DNA from: Cyanobium sp. Morenito 9A2
GTDB taxonomy: Bacteria; Cyanobacteriota; Cyanobacteriia; PCC-6307; Cyanobiaceae
Direction of reading: 5' to 3'
NCBI RefSeq assembly: GCF_024345575.1
Contig: NZ_JAGQBJ010000005.1
Span: 124,001-188,000 of the forward strand
DNA length: 64,000 bases
Shown here: in pieces, positions 27,063-38,800 of the stretch
How the letters are laid out: each line of letters begins with the position of its first letter
Numbering within the stretch: position 1 is the stretch's first letter
Notes under the pieces: model-generated
Database searches by the model: none
What the model saw: the letters and a program-made list of their open reading frames with translations, nothing else
What the model was told of the DNA's origin: nothing
Program-made: the position numbers and the translations under genes

Positions 27063-28175
27063 GTGAGTCAGACCCTCTCTTCTCTAGCCCGCTTGACCCT
27101 CCGGCAGCTGCGTCAGATGGCCAGTGATCTGGGGGTCGGTCTTTACAGCCGCAAATCCAAGCAGGAATTGGTGGAAGCGATCAACACCCGGCAACCAGGC
27201 GATGACGCCCCGGACACTCCGGCCCTGAACCTGCAGGCGATTGAGGCGGAGCTGCCGCCTGCCCCCCGGCCGGCCTCCCCCACCAAGGTGGTGTTTTTGC
27301 CGCGGGATCCCCAATGGGCCTATGTGTTCTGGGAGATCTCCGACCCTGATCGTCAGGGAGCCCTGACCATCGGCGCCACCCAGCTGGCCCTGCGCCTGGC
27401 CGATGTGACGGGCCTCGCCAATGGTGCCACCCACCCCCACACCCTGCAGGAGGTGCCGGTGGATGCCCACGCCACTGAGTGGTACCTGCCCGTGCCACTG
27501 AGCGACCGCGACTACCGGGTGGAGCTGGGCTACCGCCGACCGGCCGGCGGCTGGATCTCCCTGGCCACATCTTCTGTGGCGCGCGTTCCGGCCCTGCATC
27601 CCAGCGAGCAGATCCTCGATCAATTCGTGCCCTTCACCCTCGAATCGTCGGCACCTGGCACCACGGGCACTCTGCCCAGCCTGCCCAGCCCTGTGGAGGC
27701 CGCCGACACCGACCTGCATGAGCGGCTGTACCAAAGCGCCACGGTGCGGTGGAAGCGCTTCGGCCGCGGCTCAGAGGCCTTCCACGAAATCGAGGACAGC
27801 GACCATTCCCGCCTCAGCGGTGTAGGCCTCAACCCCTCGGGCATCGGCCTTTGGGCCAGTGGCCGCAATGAATCAGGCCTGGGCGGGGTGGCCCCGCGCC
27901 AGCGGGCCTTCTGGCTTGTGGCCGACGCCGAGCTGATCGTCTACGGCGCCACCGATCCCTCCGCCCGGCTCTTGATCGGCGAGGAGGAGGTGCCCCTCTC
28001 CAGCGATGGCACTTTCCGGGTGCAGGTGCCGTTCCGCGATGGCCTGCAGCTTTATCCGATCCAGGCGATCGCCGCCGACGGTCAGCAAAAGCGCAACATC
28101 ACCCTGCGCTTCGAACGCGACACCCCTGAAGACAACAGCAACCCCAGCGATCAGGCCGTCGCCGAGTGGTTTTAA
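27063..28175 (+). CDS. DUF4912 protein with N-terminal Rho_N/SAP-like motif
   Basis: Protein of 370 aa. Residues about 8-42 (LTLRQLRQMASDLGVGLYSR...) form a helix-extension-helix motif of the Rho N-terminal type, which can bind nucleic acid. Residues about 75-140 contain PRDPQWAYVFWEISDPDR, the DUF4912 signature. The C-terminal part resembles a second beta-rich repeat with LIVYGATDPSARLLIGEEEVPL. The function is not known; such proteins are widespread in cyanobacteria. Start is GTG and no other start gives the helical motif. It has its own upstream region after the cpcG terminator. Confidence 0.85.
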   Translation: MSQTLSSLARLTLRQLRQMASDLGVGLYSRKSKQELVEAINTRQPGDDAPDTPALNLQAIEAELPPAPRPASPTKVVFLPRDPQWAYVFWEISDPDRQGALTIGATQLALRLADVTGLANGATHPHTLQEVPVDAHATEWYLPVPLSDRDYRVELGYRRPAGGWISLATSSVARVPALHPSEQILDQFVPFTLESSAPGTTGTLPSLPSPVEAADTDLHERLYQSATVRWKRFGRGSEAFHEIEDSDHSRLSGVGLNPSGIGLWASGRNESGLGGVAPRQRAFWLVADAELIVYGATDPSARLLIGEEEVPLSSDGTFRVQVPFRDGLQLYPIQAIAADGQQKRNITLRFERDTPEDNSNPSDQAVAEWF

Positions 28176-28271
28176 GCCCCCAACGGCGCTGAACCGCTGG
28201 AGGGAGAGGCCGCCCGCCACCTCCCCGTCCACCTCTGGGAACCCTGAACCGGACCAGCGGAACCGGCAACC

Positions 28272-29765
28272 ATGGGCGCCAAGGCCAATCCTTCGGCAGC
28301 GATCAGCCCCCACGATCACGTCTTGGAGCCTCCCGGTAGGGGCCCGCTCAACTGCCTGGGGCTTGGCTTGTTGACCCTTGCCGGGGCGATTTCCCTGGGC
28401 GGCTGCGGCGCCAACGCCCGGCTGATCGGCTCAACCCCTGCGCAACCGCCGCTGCCCAAGGGCTTTGAGCTGGTCTTCAACCAGCGCGGAGAAACCAGCT
28501 ACCGCAGCCCGATCAACGGTCAGCAGCGCCCAGGCGATGACCTCGAAGCCCTGGTGCTTCGCTCGATCCGGGAGGCCCGCAGCGAACTGCTGGTCGCCGT
28601 TCAGGAGCTCTCTCTGCCGGAGGTGGCCCGGGCCCTGGTGGCCAAACAGCGTGAAGGGATCACGGTGAAGGTGGTGCTTGAGAACACCTACAGCACCCCC
28701 TGGAGCCAACAGCACGCCCTCGATCTCAACCCCCACCAGCGCCTGCGCCAGCGGCAGCTGAGCGCCCTGGCCGATCGCAACCACGACGGAGTGCTCAGCT
28801 CCGAGGAACGGGAGGCGGGCGATGCGGTGCTCATCCTGCAGCGAGGGGGTGTCCCCCTGATCGATGACACCGCTGACGGCAGCGCCGGCAGCGGCCTGAT
28901 GCACCACAAGTTCCTGATCGCCGACCGGCGCGTGCTGGTGACCGGCTCGGCCAACTTCACCCCCTCCTGCATCCACGGCGACCCCGACTCCCCCAGCACC
29001 CGCGGCAACGTCAATCACCTCCTGCGCCTGGAAAGCGCTCCATTGGCGGCTGTGTTCGTGCAGGAGTTCCAGAAACTCTGGGGGGATGGTCCCCAGGGCC
29101 AACCCGACAGCCGCTTCGGCCTGGAGAAAAAGGGAACAGCGATCCAGCGGGTCGATGTACAGGGCACCGCCGTGGATGTGCTCTTCGCCCCCCACCGGTC
29201 CAAGGATCCTCGCAACGGACTTCTGGTGCTGGAGCAGAGCCTCAACCAGGCCCGGGAGCGGATCGATCTGGCCCTGTTCGTCTTCTCGGCCCAGAACCTC
29301 ACCGAGGCCCTGGCCCACCTGCGCACCAAGGGCGTGCGCCTCAGGCTGCTGGCCGATCCGGGCTTCGCCTACCGCTCCTTCTCCGAGGTGCTGGATCTGC
29401 TCGGGATCAACCTGCCTGATCGCCGCTGCGGCATCGAAGCGGGCAACAAAACCTGGAGCGCGGCGATGGAAACGGTGGGGGTGCCACGGCTCGCGGGGGG
29501 CGACAAGCTCCACCACAAATTCGCCGTGATCGACCGGCGCACGGTGATCACCGGCAGCTTCAACTGGAGCCCGTCGGCCGCCCACGGAAATGACGAAACC
29601 CTTCTGCTGATTCACTCACCTGCGCTGGCGTCCCAGTTCGAGCACGAGTTCGAGCGGATGTGGCGGGGGGCCGAGCTCGGGGTGGCCCCGCGGCTGGAGC
29701 GCAGATGGGCGCGGATGCACAAGGCGTGCGGCAGCGGCCAGAGGCGCCCGATGCCGGGGCGATGA
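28272..29765 (+). CDS. Lipoprotein phospholipase D-like protein with EF-hand loop
   Basis: Two-HKD phospholipase D superfamily protein of 497 aa. The first catalytic motif is H211, K213, D218 (HHKFLIAD) followed by GSANF; the second is H414, K416, D421 (HHKFAVID) followed by GSFNWSP. A lipobox LGGC with Cys45 after a hydrophobic segment predicts a membrane-anchored exported lipoprotein, though the n-region is long and a later start is possible. Between the two halves of the first domain is a perfect 12-residue EF-hand loop, D168-N170-D172-G173-S176-E179, suggesting calcium control. Substrates could be phospholipid or nucleic acid. The stop overlaps the next start (ATGA). Confidence 0.88.
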   Translation: MGAKANPSAAISPHDHVLEPPGRGPLNCLGLGLLTLAGAISLGGCGANARLIGSTPAQPPLPKGFELVFNQRGETSYRSPINGQQRPGDDLEALVLRSIREARSELLVAVQELSLPEVARALVAKQREGITVKVVLENTYSTPWSQQHALDLNPHQRLRQRQLSALADRNHDGVLSSEEREAGDAVLILQRGGVPLIDDTADGSAGSGLMHHKFLIADRRVLVTGSANFTPSCIHGDPDSPSTRGNVNHLLRLESAPLAAVFVQEFQKLWGDGPQGQPDSRFGLEKKGTAIQRVDVQGTAVDVLFAPHRSKDPRNGLLVLEQSLNQARERIDLALFVFSAQNLTEALAHLRTKGVRLRLLADPGFAYRSFSEVLDLLGINLPDRRCGIEAGNKTWSAAMETVGVPRLAGGDKLHHKFAVIDRRTVITGSFNWSPSAAHGNDETLLLIHSPALASQFEHEFERMWRGAELGVAPRLERRWARMHKACGSGQRRPMPGR

Positions 29766-30223
29766 TGGGGCTCATCTGTGCTGCCTCCATGGCTCGGCCC
29801 AACGCCTGCGCCCTCGGCCTCCTCGCCGCGGCACTCCTGCCCTGGAATGCACCACCCGGCGCCCAGGCCGCTCCGAAAACCCCTGAGCCGGACTTTCCCA
29901 GCCAAGAGACCCTGCGCACCATGCAGCTGAGCGCGATCAACTGCGCCCGCGAAAACACCGCCATCACATGCGACCCCTCGCGCAAGAGCGCCGATGGGTT
30001 GCTGGACAACCCCTGGCTCTCGGCCAGTTGCAAAGACGATCTCTGGGAGATTCGCCAGAAATCAGTGACCGCCTCCAGCAACAGCTACAAGCGCCGCGAA
30101 GCCCTCAACAAGCTGGCGGAAGGCCTGCAGAACGTTTGCAAACCCACCCTCAAACCTCTGGTGGCCCCGGCCCCCGCAGCCGCGCCCAAGCCAAAGAGCG
30201 GCTTTAACTTCGGCACCCAATGA
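29762..30223 (+). CDS. Small secreted protein, function unknown
   Basis: A 153-aa protein with a signal peptide (hydrophobic stretch CALGLLAAALLPW ending near AQA) and a mature part with four cysteines, a central charged helix and a Pro/Ala/Lys-rich tail. The start ATG overlaps the phospholipase D stop, so the two are probably co-translated and may act together in the periplasm. A second ATG directly follows and a third is ten codons in. I recognise no family. Confidence 0.65.
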   Translation: MMGLICAASMARPNACALGLLAAALLPWNAPPGAQAAPKTPEPDFPSQETLRTMQLSAINCARENTAITCDPSRKSADGLLDNPWLSASCKDDLWEIRQKSVTASSNSYKRREALNKLAEGLQNVCKPTLKPLVAPAPAAAPKPKSGFNFGTQ

Positions 30224-30242
30224 TCCCCGCGAGGGCGGAGCC

Positions 30243-32443
<2,201 letters not shown>

Positions 32444-32492
32444 TCGGGATCACCTGATCGAGATCACTGGTTCGAGCTCACGGGAATGGTGG

Positions 32493-35305
32493 TCAAGGGC
32501 TGGCTGGCGGCGGCGGCGCCCACAGGCTGGGGTTGTGGGCCGCCATGAAGGCCTCGAACGCCTCCACCTGGAGCGGTCGGCTGCAAAGATAGCCCTGAAT
32601 TTCATCACAGCCCTGCTGACGAAGGTAGGCCAGCTGCCCCTCCGTTTCCACGCCTTCGGCAATTGCCTTGATGCCGAGATTGTGGGCCGGATGAATGATC
32701 AAGCGCACGATCGTGCGGCCGTCTTCAGAGGTTTCAAGATCCCCGATGAAGGACTGGTCGATTTTGAGCTTGTTGACCCTGAGCTTGCGCAGGTAGCTGA
32801 AGGAGGAATAGCCCGTCCCGAAGTCGTCGATCGACCAGGTGATTCCCAGCTCCCGCAGCTCGCCCATGATCTGGGCCACCCGCTCGGGGTTGTGCATGGT
32901 GACCGACTCGGTGAGCTCCAACTCCAACCAGGAGGGATGCACTCCCTCCTGCACCAGCAAAGCCTCCAAGTGCTCCACCAGGTCGGGTTGGAGCAGCTGC
33001 TGGGCGGAGAGGTTCACCGCCACCACCACAGGAGAACGACCGGGCTGGTTCCAGTGGCGCAGCTTCTCCAGCACCCGGTGGAGCACCCACTAACCATGGT
33101 TAACGATCAGGCCGTTGCTTTCAGCGATTGGGATGAACTCCCCCGGTGACACGGGCCCAATGGAGTGATGGTTCCAACGCAGGAGTGCCTCGGCGCCCAC
33201 CAGTGCGCCGCTGCGCAGGTCGAGCTGGGGTTGATAGTGCACCGCGAACTGTTCACGGGTAATCGCCTCATGGAGGCCATTGCCCAGCACCAGCCGGCGA
33301 TCGGAGCCGGCGAGGAACTCGGCGTGAAACAGAGTCACACTGTTGTGTCCGTCCTCCTTGGCCGTGCGCGCACTGACCTCAGCCTTGCGCAGCAAGGTCT
33401 CAAAATCGTCGCCATCGAAGGGATGGAGGCTCACACCGGCGAAGGCGCAGACGCGCACTTCCTTGAGTTCCGCCCGGACGGGTCAATTCAGGCGTTGCCG
33501 CAGGGCATGGGCCTGGGCAACGGCCTCCAGCTCATCGGTATCCGGCAGCAGGACCACGAAGGTATCCGCCGCAAACCTAGCCAGCACTTGGTTGGCCGAG
33601 GGGTTGGCGGCCCGCAGGCGATCGGCCATGGCGATCAGCAGGATGTCGCCCACGGGGTAGCCGTAGGCTTCATTCACCAACCGCAGGTTGTCGATATCGA
33701 AGACCAGCACGGCCAGGGTCTTGATGGGACTCCTGTTAGAAGCGATGGCCTGGTTGAACTTTTGACGCAATTGAAGGGCATTGGGCAGACCCGTGAGCTC
33801 ATCGAAGAGCGTGAGCTCATCGATGAGCGTGAGCTCGTCGATTCTGGCCTGGTAGCGCTTGCGCTCAGTGATGTCACGGGTGCCCCCATCGATCTCAAGA
33901 CGGCCCCTCAGTTCGTTGAGCACCGGGTTGATGATCACCTCCACGTTGTGCCGCTCGCCATTGGTATCACCCTGCAGCAGATCAGGACGTCGAGGCAGTG
34001 TCGCCTTGAAGCCGTCCGTTTCGACCCGGCAGACCATGGCCGCGACCGTCTCCCGCAAGGAAGCAAGACTGGGAGGCGAGAAGCAGAGATCGAGGGGTGC
34101 CTGCAGCACCTCCTCGGCCTTTAGCCCCCGTAACCGCTCAATGGCAGGGCTGACGTAGAGGAAGCGGAATCTGATCGGATCCAGGCTCCAGATCACATCG
34201 CTGATGCTCTCGGTCAGCTGGCGATACTGGCGTTCGCTGGCACGTAAGTCCACCTGAAGGGTCTTGTTGTCCTGTTCACGCGCGAAACGATCCAGGGTGA
34301 GATCCAGGTCGTTGACGAAATCTTCGAGCGGCAAACGCGTGCGCACATCGAATAGCTCCTCCTCTCCGAAGTACAGCGTGATCCCCCCCACCACGGAGCT
34401 CTTCTCATGCAGGGGAAGGCTGGCTGAGGATCGCCTGCCGTACTGCCGGCCTAAGTCGTGCCAGGCGGCCGCCAACGGATCGTTGCTGACATCATCGACC
34501 GAGCAGGGATGGTCTTCTCGCACGGTCGTGCCGGTGGGGCCACGGCCACCGGGCTCATCGGCGCGGATCGAGAGCGAAATTCTGCTGAGGTAATCGGTGC
34601 CGCTGCCGGCGCAGGCCTTCATTGGCAGCGCCCCCTTGGCAGGGTCCACCTCGCCGATCCAGACCATCTTCACCTCCCCGGATTGCACGGCCAGATCGCA
34701 GAACGTTCGGAAAAGCTCGTGCCGGTTAAGGCTCTTTACGCTCGCACGATTGCAGTTCCGCAAGGTTTCGTAGAATCGATTCTGCCGATCAGGTTCTGGG
34801 GCGTTTCCACCATCGCGGTCACATCCCGCAACAGCACGACGAACCGATCACCACTTGGTTGGGCCGCTGGCCACGTCGCCACGGAGAGTTAGAACCAATG
34901 AAGACCCTCTCCAAGCACATGGGAAATGCGGCGACCGACAGAACGGCCACGGTCGTCGGCCTCAGCGATGGCCTCGCGGTTCACCCGCCCGGCATCCGCA
35001 GGAAAGATGTCCCCAATGGTTCTGCCCAGCAGGGCCTGTGGTGTTTCGTCCCGTTGCAAAGGTCGGGTCCCATAGGCGGTGAGGTAAACACCCTCGCGAT
35101 CAAGTTCAAAGAGCCGATCGGGCAGGGCGGCAAGGATCGCCCCCTCGTGATCAAGCGCCTGGATGACCTCCCTGGCCTGGCGCTTCGAAAGGATGCCAAG
35201 GCGCCTGATGTTGAGAAGCAACAGAAGAGCCCCCAACACCACCAGCACCAGGCACCCAGCCACCAGCGACTCGTTGTCGTGGAGCCAGCCAATGGCCCCT
35301 GGCAC
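32493..35305 (-). pseudogene. Broken PAS-GGDEF-EAL cyclic-di-GMP signalling gene
   Basis: Read as one gene it encodes an N-terminal membrane helix, a PAS domain, a GAF-like region, a second PAS, a degenerate GGDEF domain (RFAADTF at the active loop) and an EAL domain with intact GAEALLRW, DDFGTGYSS and EGVE motifs. It is interrupted by TAA at 34889-34891, TGA at 33483-33485 and TAG at 33090-33092, all in frame with the flanking homology. Each looks like a single substitution of GAA, CGA and GAG. One frameshift lies at the G run 34798-34801, consistent with loss of one base. Protein similarity is otherwise well kept, so the decay looks recent. Start is GTG. Fragments 33483-34763 and 32493-33086 could still be translated. 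Confidence 0.88.
33793..33846 (-). repeat. Three 18-bp tandem repeats inside the broken GGDEF gene
   Basis: Units at 33793-33810, 33811-33828 and 33829-33846 share GTGAGCTC(A/G)TCGA and encode a repeated DELTLI/DELTLF hexapeptide just before the GGDEF start motif DELTGLPN. The first two units differ at one base; the third is looser. Usual proteins have a single copy at this spot, so this is slippage-type expansion. Confidence 0.85.
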
Positions 35306-35530
35306 ACCTAATTACTCCTGGGGGACCTCGATCATCCCCCCCCTGCAACCCGCGGGGGTGCCGTGCAATCGCAGCAAGGAAGGGAGGGGAGGCAGGGGTT
35401 TCAGCGACCGCCGGAGCCCCCTACGGACCACAAGGAGTACCTCAAGGCATCCTTCGATTCTTGGGAAACTCTAAAGAGTGGATTGTGCACTGGGCATCCT
35501 CCAGGGGAGTGGCCCGGGCCGGGACTCTGC

Positions 35531-38500
35531 CTAAGCAGAGTCTTGGCGATCCGCCTCAGCGAACCAGGCCTGTTCCAGCCCCTTGATCACCACATAGAAG
35601 GGCGGCACCACACCCAGCGAGAGCACCGTGGCCACCAGCAGGCCGCCGAAGATCACCGTGCCCAGGGATTGCTGGCTCTGGGCGCCGGCGGAGTGGGCCA
35701 CCACCAGGGGCATGAAGCCCGCCAGGGCCGCAATCGCCGTCATCAGGATGGGCCGCAGCCGCGATTCCGCAGAGGCAATCGCCGCCTCCACCGCACTCAT
35801 CCCGGCCTTCATGTGCTGCTCGGCCACCTCCACGATCAAGATGCCGTTCTTGGCCGCCAGTCCGATCAACGTCACCAATCCCACCTGGGCGTAGATGTTG
35901 AGGTCGATCGAGCGGATCGCCAGAAACGCCAGCGCCCCGAGCATCGCCAGGGGCACGGTCATCAGGATGATCACGGGGGTGACATAACTCTCGTACTGGG
36001 CCGAGAGCACCAGATACACCACCAGAATTCCGAGCCCGAAGACCAGCACACTGGCGCCACCTGCCGAAAGCTGGAGGGCGGCCAGGCCCGTGAAGGCATA
36101 GCCGATGTTGTTGAAATCGAGGTTGGTGAACACCTCCTGAATCTTGGCCAGCGCCTGGCCGGAGCTCTTGCTCGCCGCCTCAGCCCCCTGCACCAGGATC
36201 GTGCGGTAGAGGTTGTAGTGGCTGATCACCGGCGGGGCGCTGGTGAGCGTGACCTTGGCAAACTCCGACACGGGCACCAACTTGTTGTCGTTGGAGCGGA
36301 CGTAGTATCCCTCCACGTCTTCGATCGTGCTGCGGTTAGCCGCCTGTGACTGGACGTAGATGTTGCGCACCTGGCCGTTCTCATAGGTGAGGTTGGCGAA
36401 GTTGCTACCCGCCAGGATGCCGATCGTGCTCATCGCCTGGGAGAAATCGATGTTCAATGCCCCCAACATGTCGCGGTCGATGCTCAACTCGAAGGCCGGG
36501 GCACTGGGGATGAACTGGGTGTAAACCGAGCTGAAGAAACCGGTGGCCTGGGCTGCCGAGGTGAGTTTGGCGGCCTGTTCCGCCAGCTGAGTGAAGGTGT
36601 AGCCGCCGTTGCTGAGGTCGTTGAACTGGAAATAGAAGCCCCCCTGGGAGGAGAAACCTGGAATCGCCGGAGGCAAGCCGGCGCGTACGAAGCCGCTGCT
36701 GATCGTTTGCAGGCTGTCGTTGAGCCGTTGCACCACAGCGGCGGCCGAAGCCGAGGCGGCCGAGCGCTCCTCCAGGGGCTTGAGTCCGAAGAAGAACACC
36801 CCCTGGTCGGGGCTGGCGCCATTGAAGCCGTAGCCGCTGACCACCGTGCCAGCCACGATCTCCTCCTCCTTGCCCAGCACGCGGGACACTTCCTGGGCCG
36901 TGGCCTGGGTCTGGCTGAGGGAGGCGCCGTTCTGGAGTTGGAAGAAGCCCACCCCATAGCCCTGATCCTCGTCGGGGATGAAGGCCGAAGGCAGACTGGT
37001 GAAAGCGAAGACCGTGAGGACGATGCCGGCACCAAGGCCCACCAGAATGAGGCGGCGGCGCCGGATCAAGGTGGCGACCAAGGTGGCATAGCCGCTCTCC
37101 ACCTTGGCAAAGAAGACGTTGAAACGATTGAAGATCCAGGGCAGGTTGGCCCCGGCCAGCACGCCGAGCACCACGCCGAGGATGTAGGTCCACCCCCCCA
37201 CACCGTTGAAACGGCCGAAGGCCAGACCCACCACCACCCCGAGCACGATCCAGATCGGCCCCTTGGGGGGTTGGGGCTTACCCCCAAGGATCAGGCCCGA
37301 GAGCATCGGCGAGAAGGTAAGCGCATTGAAGGCAGAGATCGCAATCGAGAAAGCGATCGTGAGGGCAAACTGCTTGTAGATGATGCCGATGCCGCCGGGG
37401 TAGAAGGCCACCGGCACGAACACCGCCATCAGCACCAGGGCCGTGGCCACCAGAGCGCCGATAAGCTCGCCCATGCATTCGATTGCCGCCTCCCGGGCCT
37501 TCATGCCCCTCTCGATGTTCTTGGACACCGCCTCGATCACCACGATCGCGTCATCCACCACCAGACCCGTGGCCAGCACCAAACCCAGAAGGGTGAGCTG
37601 GTTGATCGAGAAGCCGAAGACCTTGACGAAGGCAAAGGTGCCCACCAGGGAGATCGGGATTGCCAGGCTGGGCACCACCGTGGCACGCCAATCCTGAAGG
37701 AAAAGGAACAGAATCAGCAGGACTAGGATGATTGCCAGACCAAGGGCGTCCACCACCCCTTCAACGGCCGATTCGATGAACTGACCGATGTTGTAGATCT
37801 GCTGCACGGTGACACCCGAGGGCACACCGGCGGCAAACTGGTTCATGACCGCCACCACCCCCTCGGACACATCGAGAGCGTTGCTCGCCGGGGTCTGGAA
37901 GACCGCCACGGTGATCGAGGGATTTCCCTTCTTGTCGACCGCCACCTGGCCAAAACTGTTGAAGCCATAGGTGGCACTTCCCACATCCTTGAGACGCAGG
38001 AGGTTGCCGGAGGTGGTGCGCCCCACGATCAGATCATTGAGCTCCTCCACCGACACCAGGTTGCCGTTGTTCTTGATCAGCAGCGGGTAGGCAAAGGCCT
38101 GATCGCCGCCCGCCGGCGGGCCACCCACCAGGCCACCGATCGCCACGGTGTTCTGGTTCTTGACCGCATTAACCACATCGTTGGCCGTAAGGCCGTTGGC
38201 CGTGATCTTCTTGGCATCGATGAACAACCAGAAGGCAGGGTTGGAGCCGCCCAGCAGGTTGACGTTGGCCACCCCGGGCACCCGGCCCAGCTGGTAGAAA
38301 AGGTTTTCGTAGATCAGGCCGTTGAGGTAGGCGGCATCAAACTGGCCCTCGGTGGAGCCGACCTGATAGGCCAGCAAAATCGAGGGGGTGGACTGCTCCA
38401 CCGAGATCCCAGTGGCCTGGACCTGCTGGGGCAATTGCGGCATCGCCAGGGAAACGCGGTTCTGCACGTTGACCTGATTGATGTTGATGTCTGTGCCTTC

Positions 38501-38791
38501 GTTGAAGTAGACGCTGATCGTGCTCGCTCCTTGCATCGTGCTGGTGGAGGCGATGTAGGAAGCGTTGGGTACGCCGTTGATCTGCTGCTCGAGCGGATTG
38601 GTGACCGACTGCTCGGTGACGATTGAATTGGCGCCGCCATAGGTGGCGCTCACCTGCACCAGCGGCGGCGCGATGTTGGGCAGGTTTTCGATCGAAAGGG
38701 TGGGGATTGCGATCAAGCCCACCAGCACGATCAGGATGCTGCAGACGGTGGTGAGCACCGGCCGCTTGATGAAATTATCGGAGAGGGACAT
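35531..38791 (-). CDS. RND multidrug efflux permease (HAE1/AcrB-type), copy B
   Basis: Inner-membrane pump of 1086 aa driven by the proton gradient. It begins with IKRPVLTTVCSILIVLVGLIAIPTL and has the proton-relay VDDAIVVIEAV in TM4 and the usual two periplasmic loops and 12 helices. A glycine-rich insertion of about 50 residues follows the sixth helix (PKGPIWIVLGVVVGLAFGRF), adding apparent extra membrane segments. It is the last gene of a five-gene minus-strand operon, 9 nt after its adaptor. No TolC-type outer membrane gene is in the window. Confidence 0.95.
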   Translation of the reverse strand: MSLSDNFIKRPVLTTVCSILIVLVGLIAIPTLSIENLPNIAPPLVQVSATYGGANSIVTEQSVTNPLEQQINGVPNASYIASTSTMQGASTISVYFNEGTDININQVNVQNRVSLAMPQLPQQVQATGISVEQSTPSILLAYQVGSTEGQFDAAYLNGLIYENLFYQLGRVPGVANVNLLGGSNPAFWLFIDAKKITANGLTANDVVNAVKNQNTVAIGGLVGGPPAGGDQAFAYPLLIKNNGNLVSVEELNDLIVGRTTSGNLLRLKDVGSATYGFNSFGQVAVDKKGNPSITVAVFQTPASNALDVSEGVVAVMNQFAAGVPSGVTVQQIYNIGQFIESAVEGVVDALGLAIILVLLILFLFLQDWRATVVPSLAIPISLVGTFAFVKVFGFSINQLTLLGLVLATGLVVDDAIVVIEAVSKNIERGMKAREAAIECMGELIGALVATALVLMAVFVPVAFYPGGIGIIYKQFALTIAFSIAISAFNALTFSPMLSGLILGGKPQPPKGPIWIVLGVVVGLAFGRFNGVGGWTYILGVVLGVLAGANLPWIFNRFNVFFAKVESGYATLVATLIRRRRLILVGLGAGIVLTVFAFTSLPSAFIPDEDQGYGVGFFQLQNGASLSQTQATAQEVSRVLGKEEEIVAGTVVSGYGFNGASPDQGVFFFGLKPLEERSAASASAAAVVQRLNDSLQTISSGFVRAGLPPAIPGFSSQGGFYFQFNDLSNGGYTFTQLAEQAAKLTSAAQATGFFSSVYTQFIPSAPAFELSIDRDMLGALNIDFSQAMSTIGILAGSNFANLTYENGQVRNIYVQSQAANRSTIEDVEGYYVRSNDNKLVPVSEFAKVTLTSAPPVISHYNLYRTILVQGAEAASKSSGQALAKIQEVFTNLDFNNIGYAFTGLAALQLSAGGASVLVFGLGILVVYLVLSAQYESYVTPVIILMTVPLAMLGALAFLAIRSIDLNIYAQVGLVTLIGLAAKNGILIVEVAEQHMKAGMSAVEAAIASAESRLRPILMTAIAALAGFMPLVVAHSAGAQSQQSLGTVIFGGLLVATVLSLGVVPPFYVVIKGLEQAWFAEADRQDSA

Positions 38792-38800
38792 TGCTAGGCC

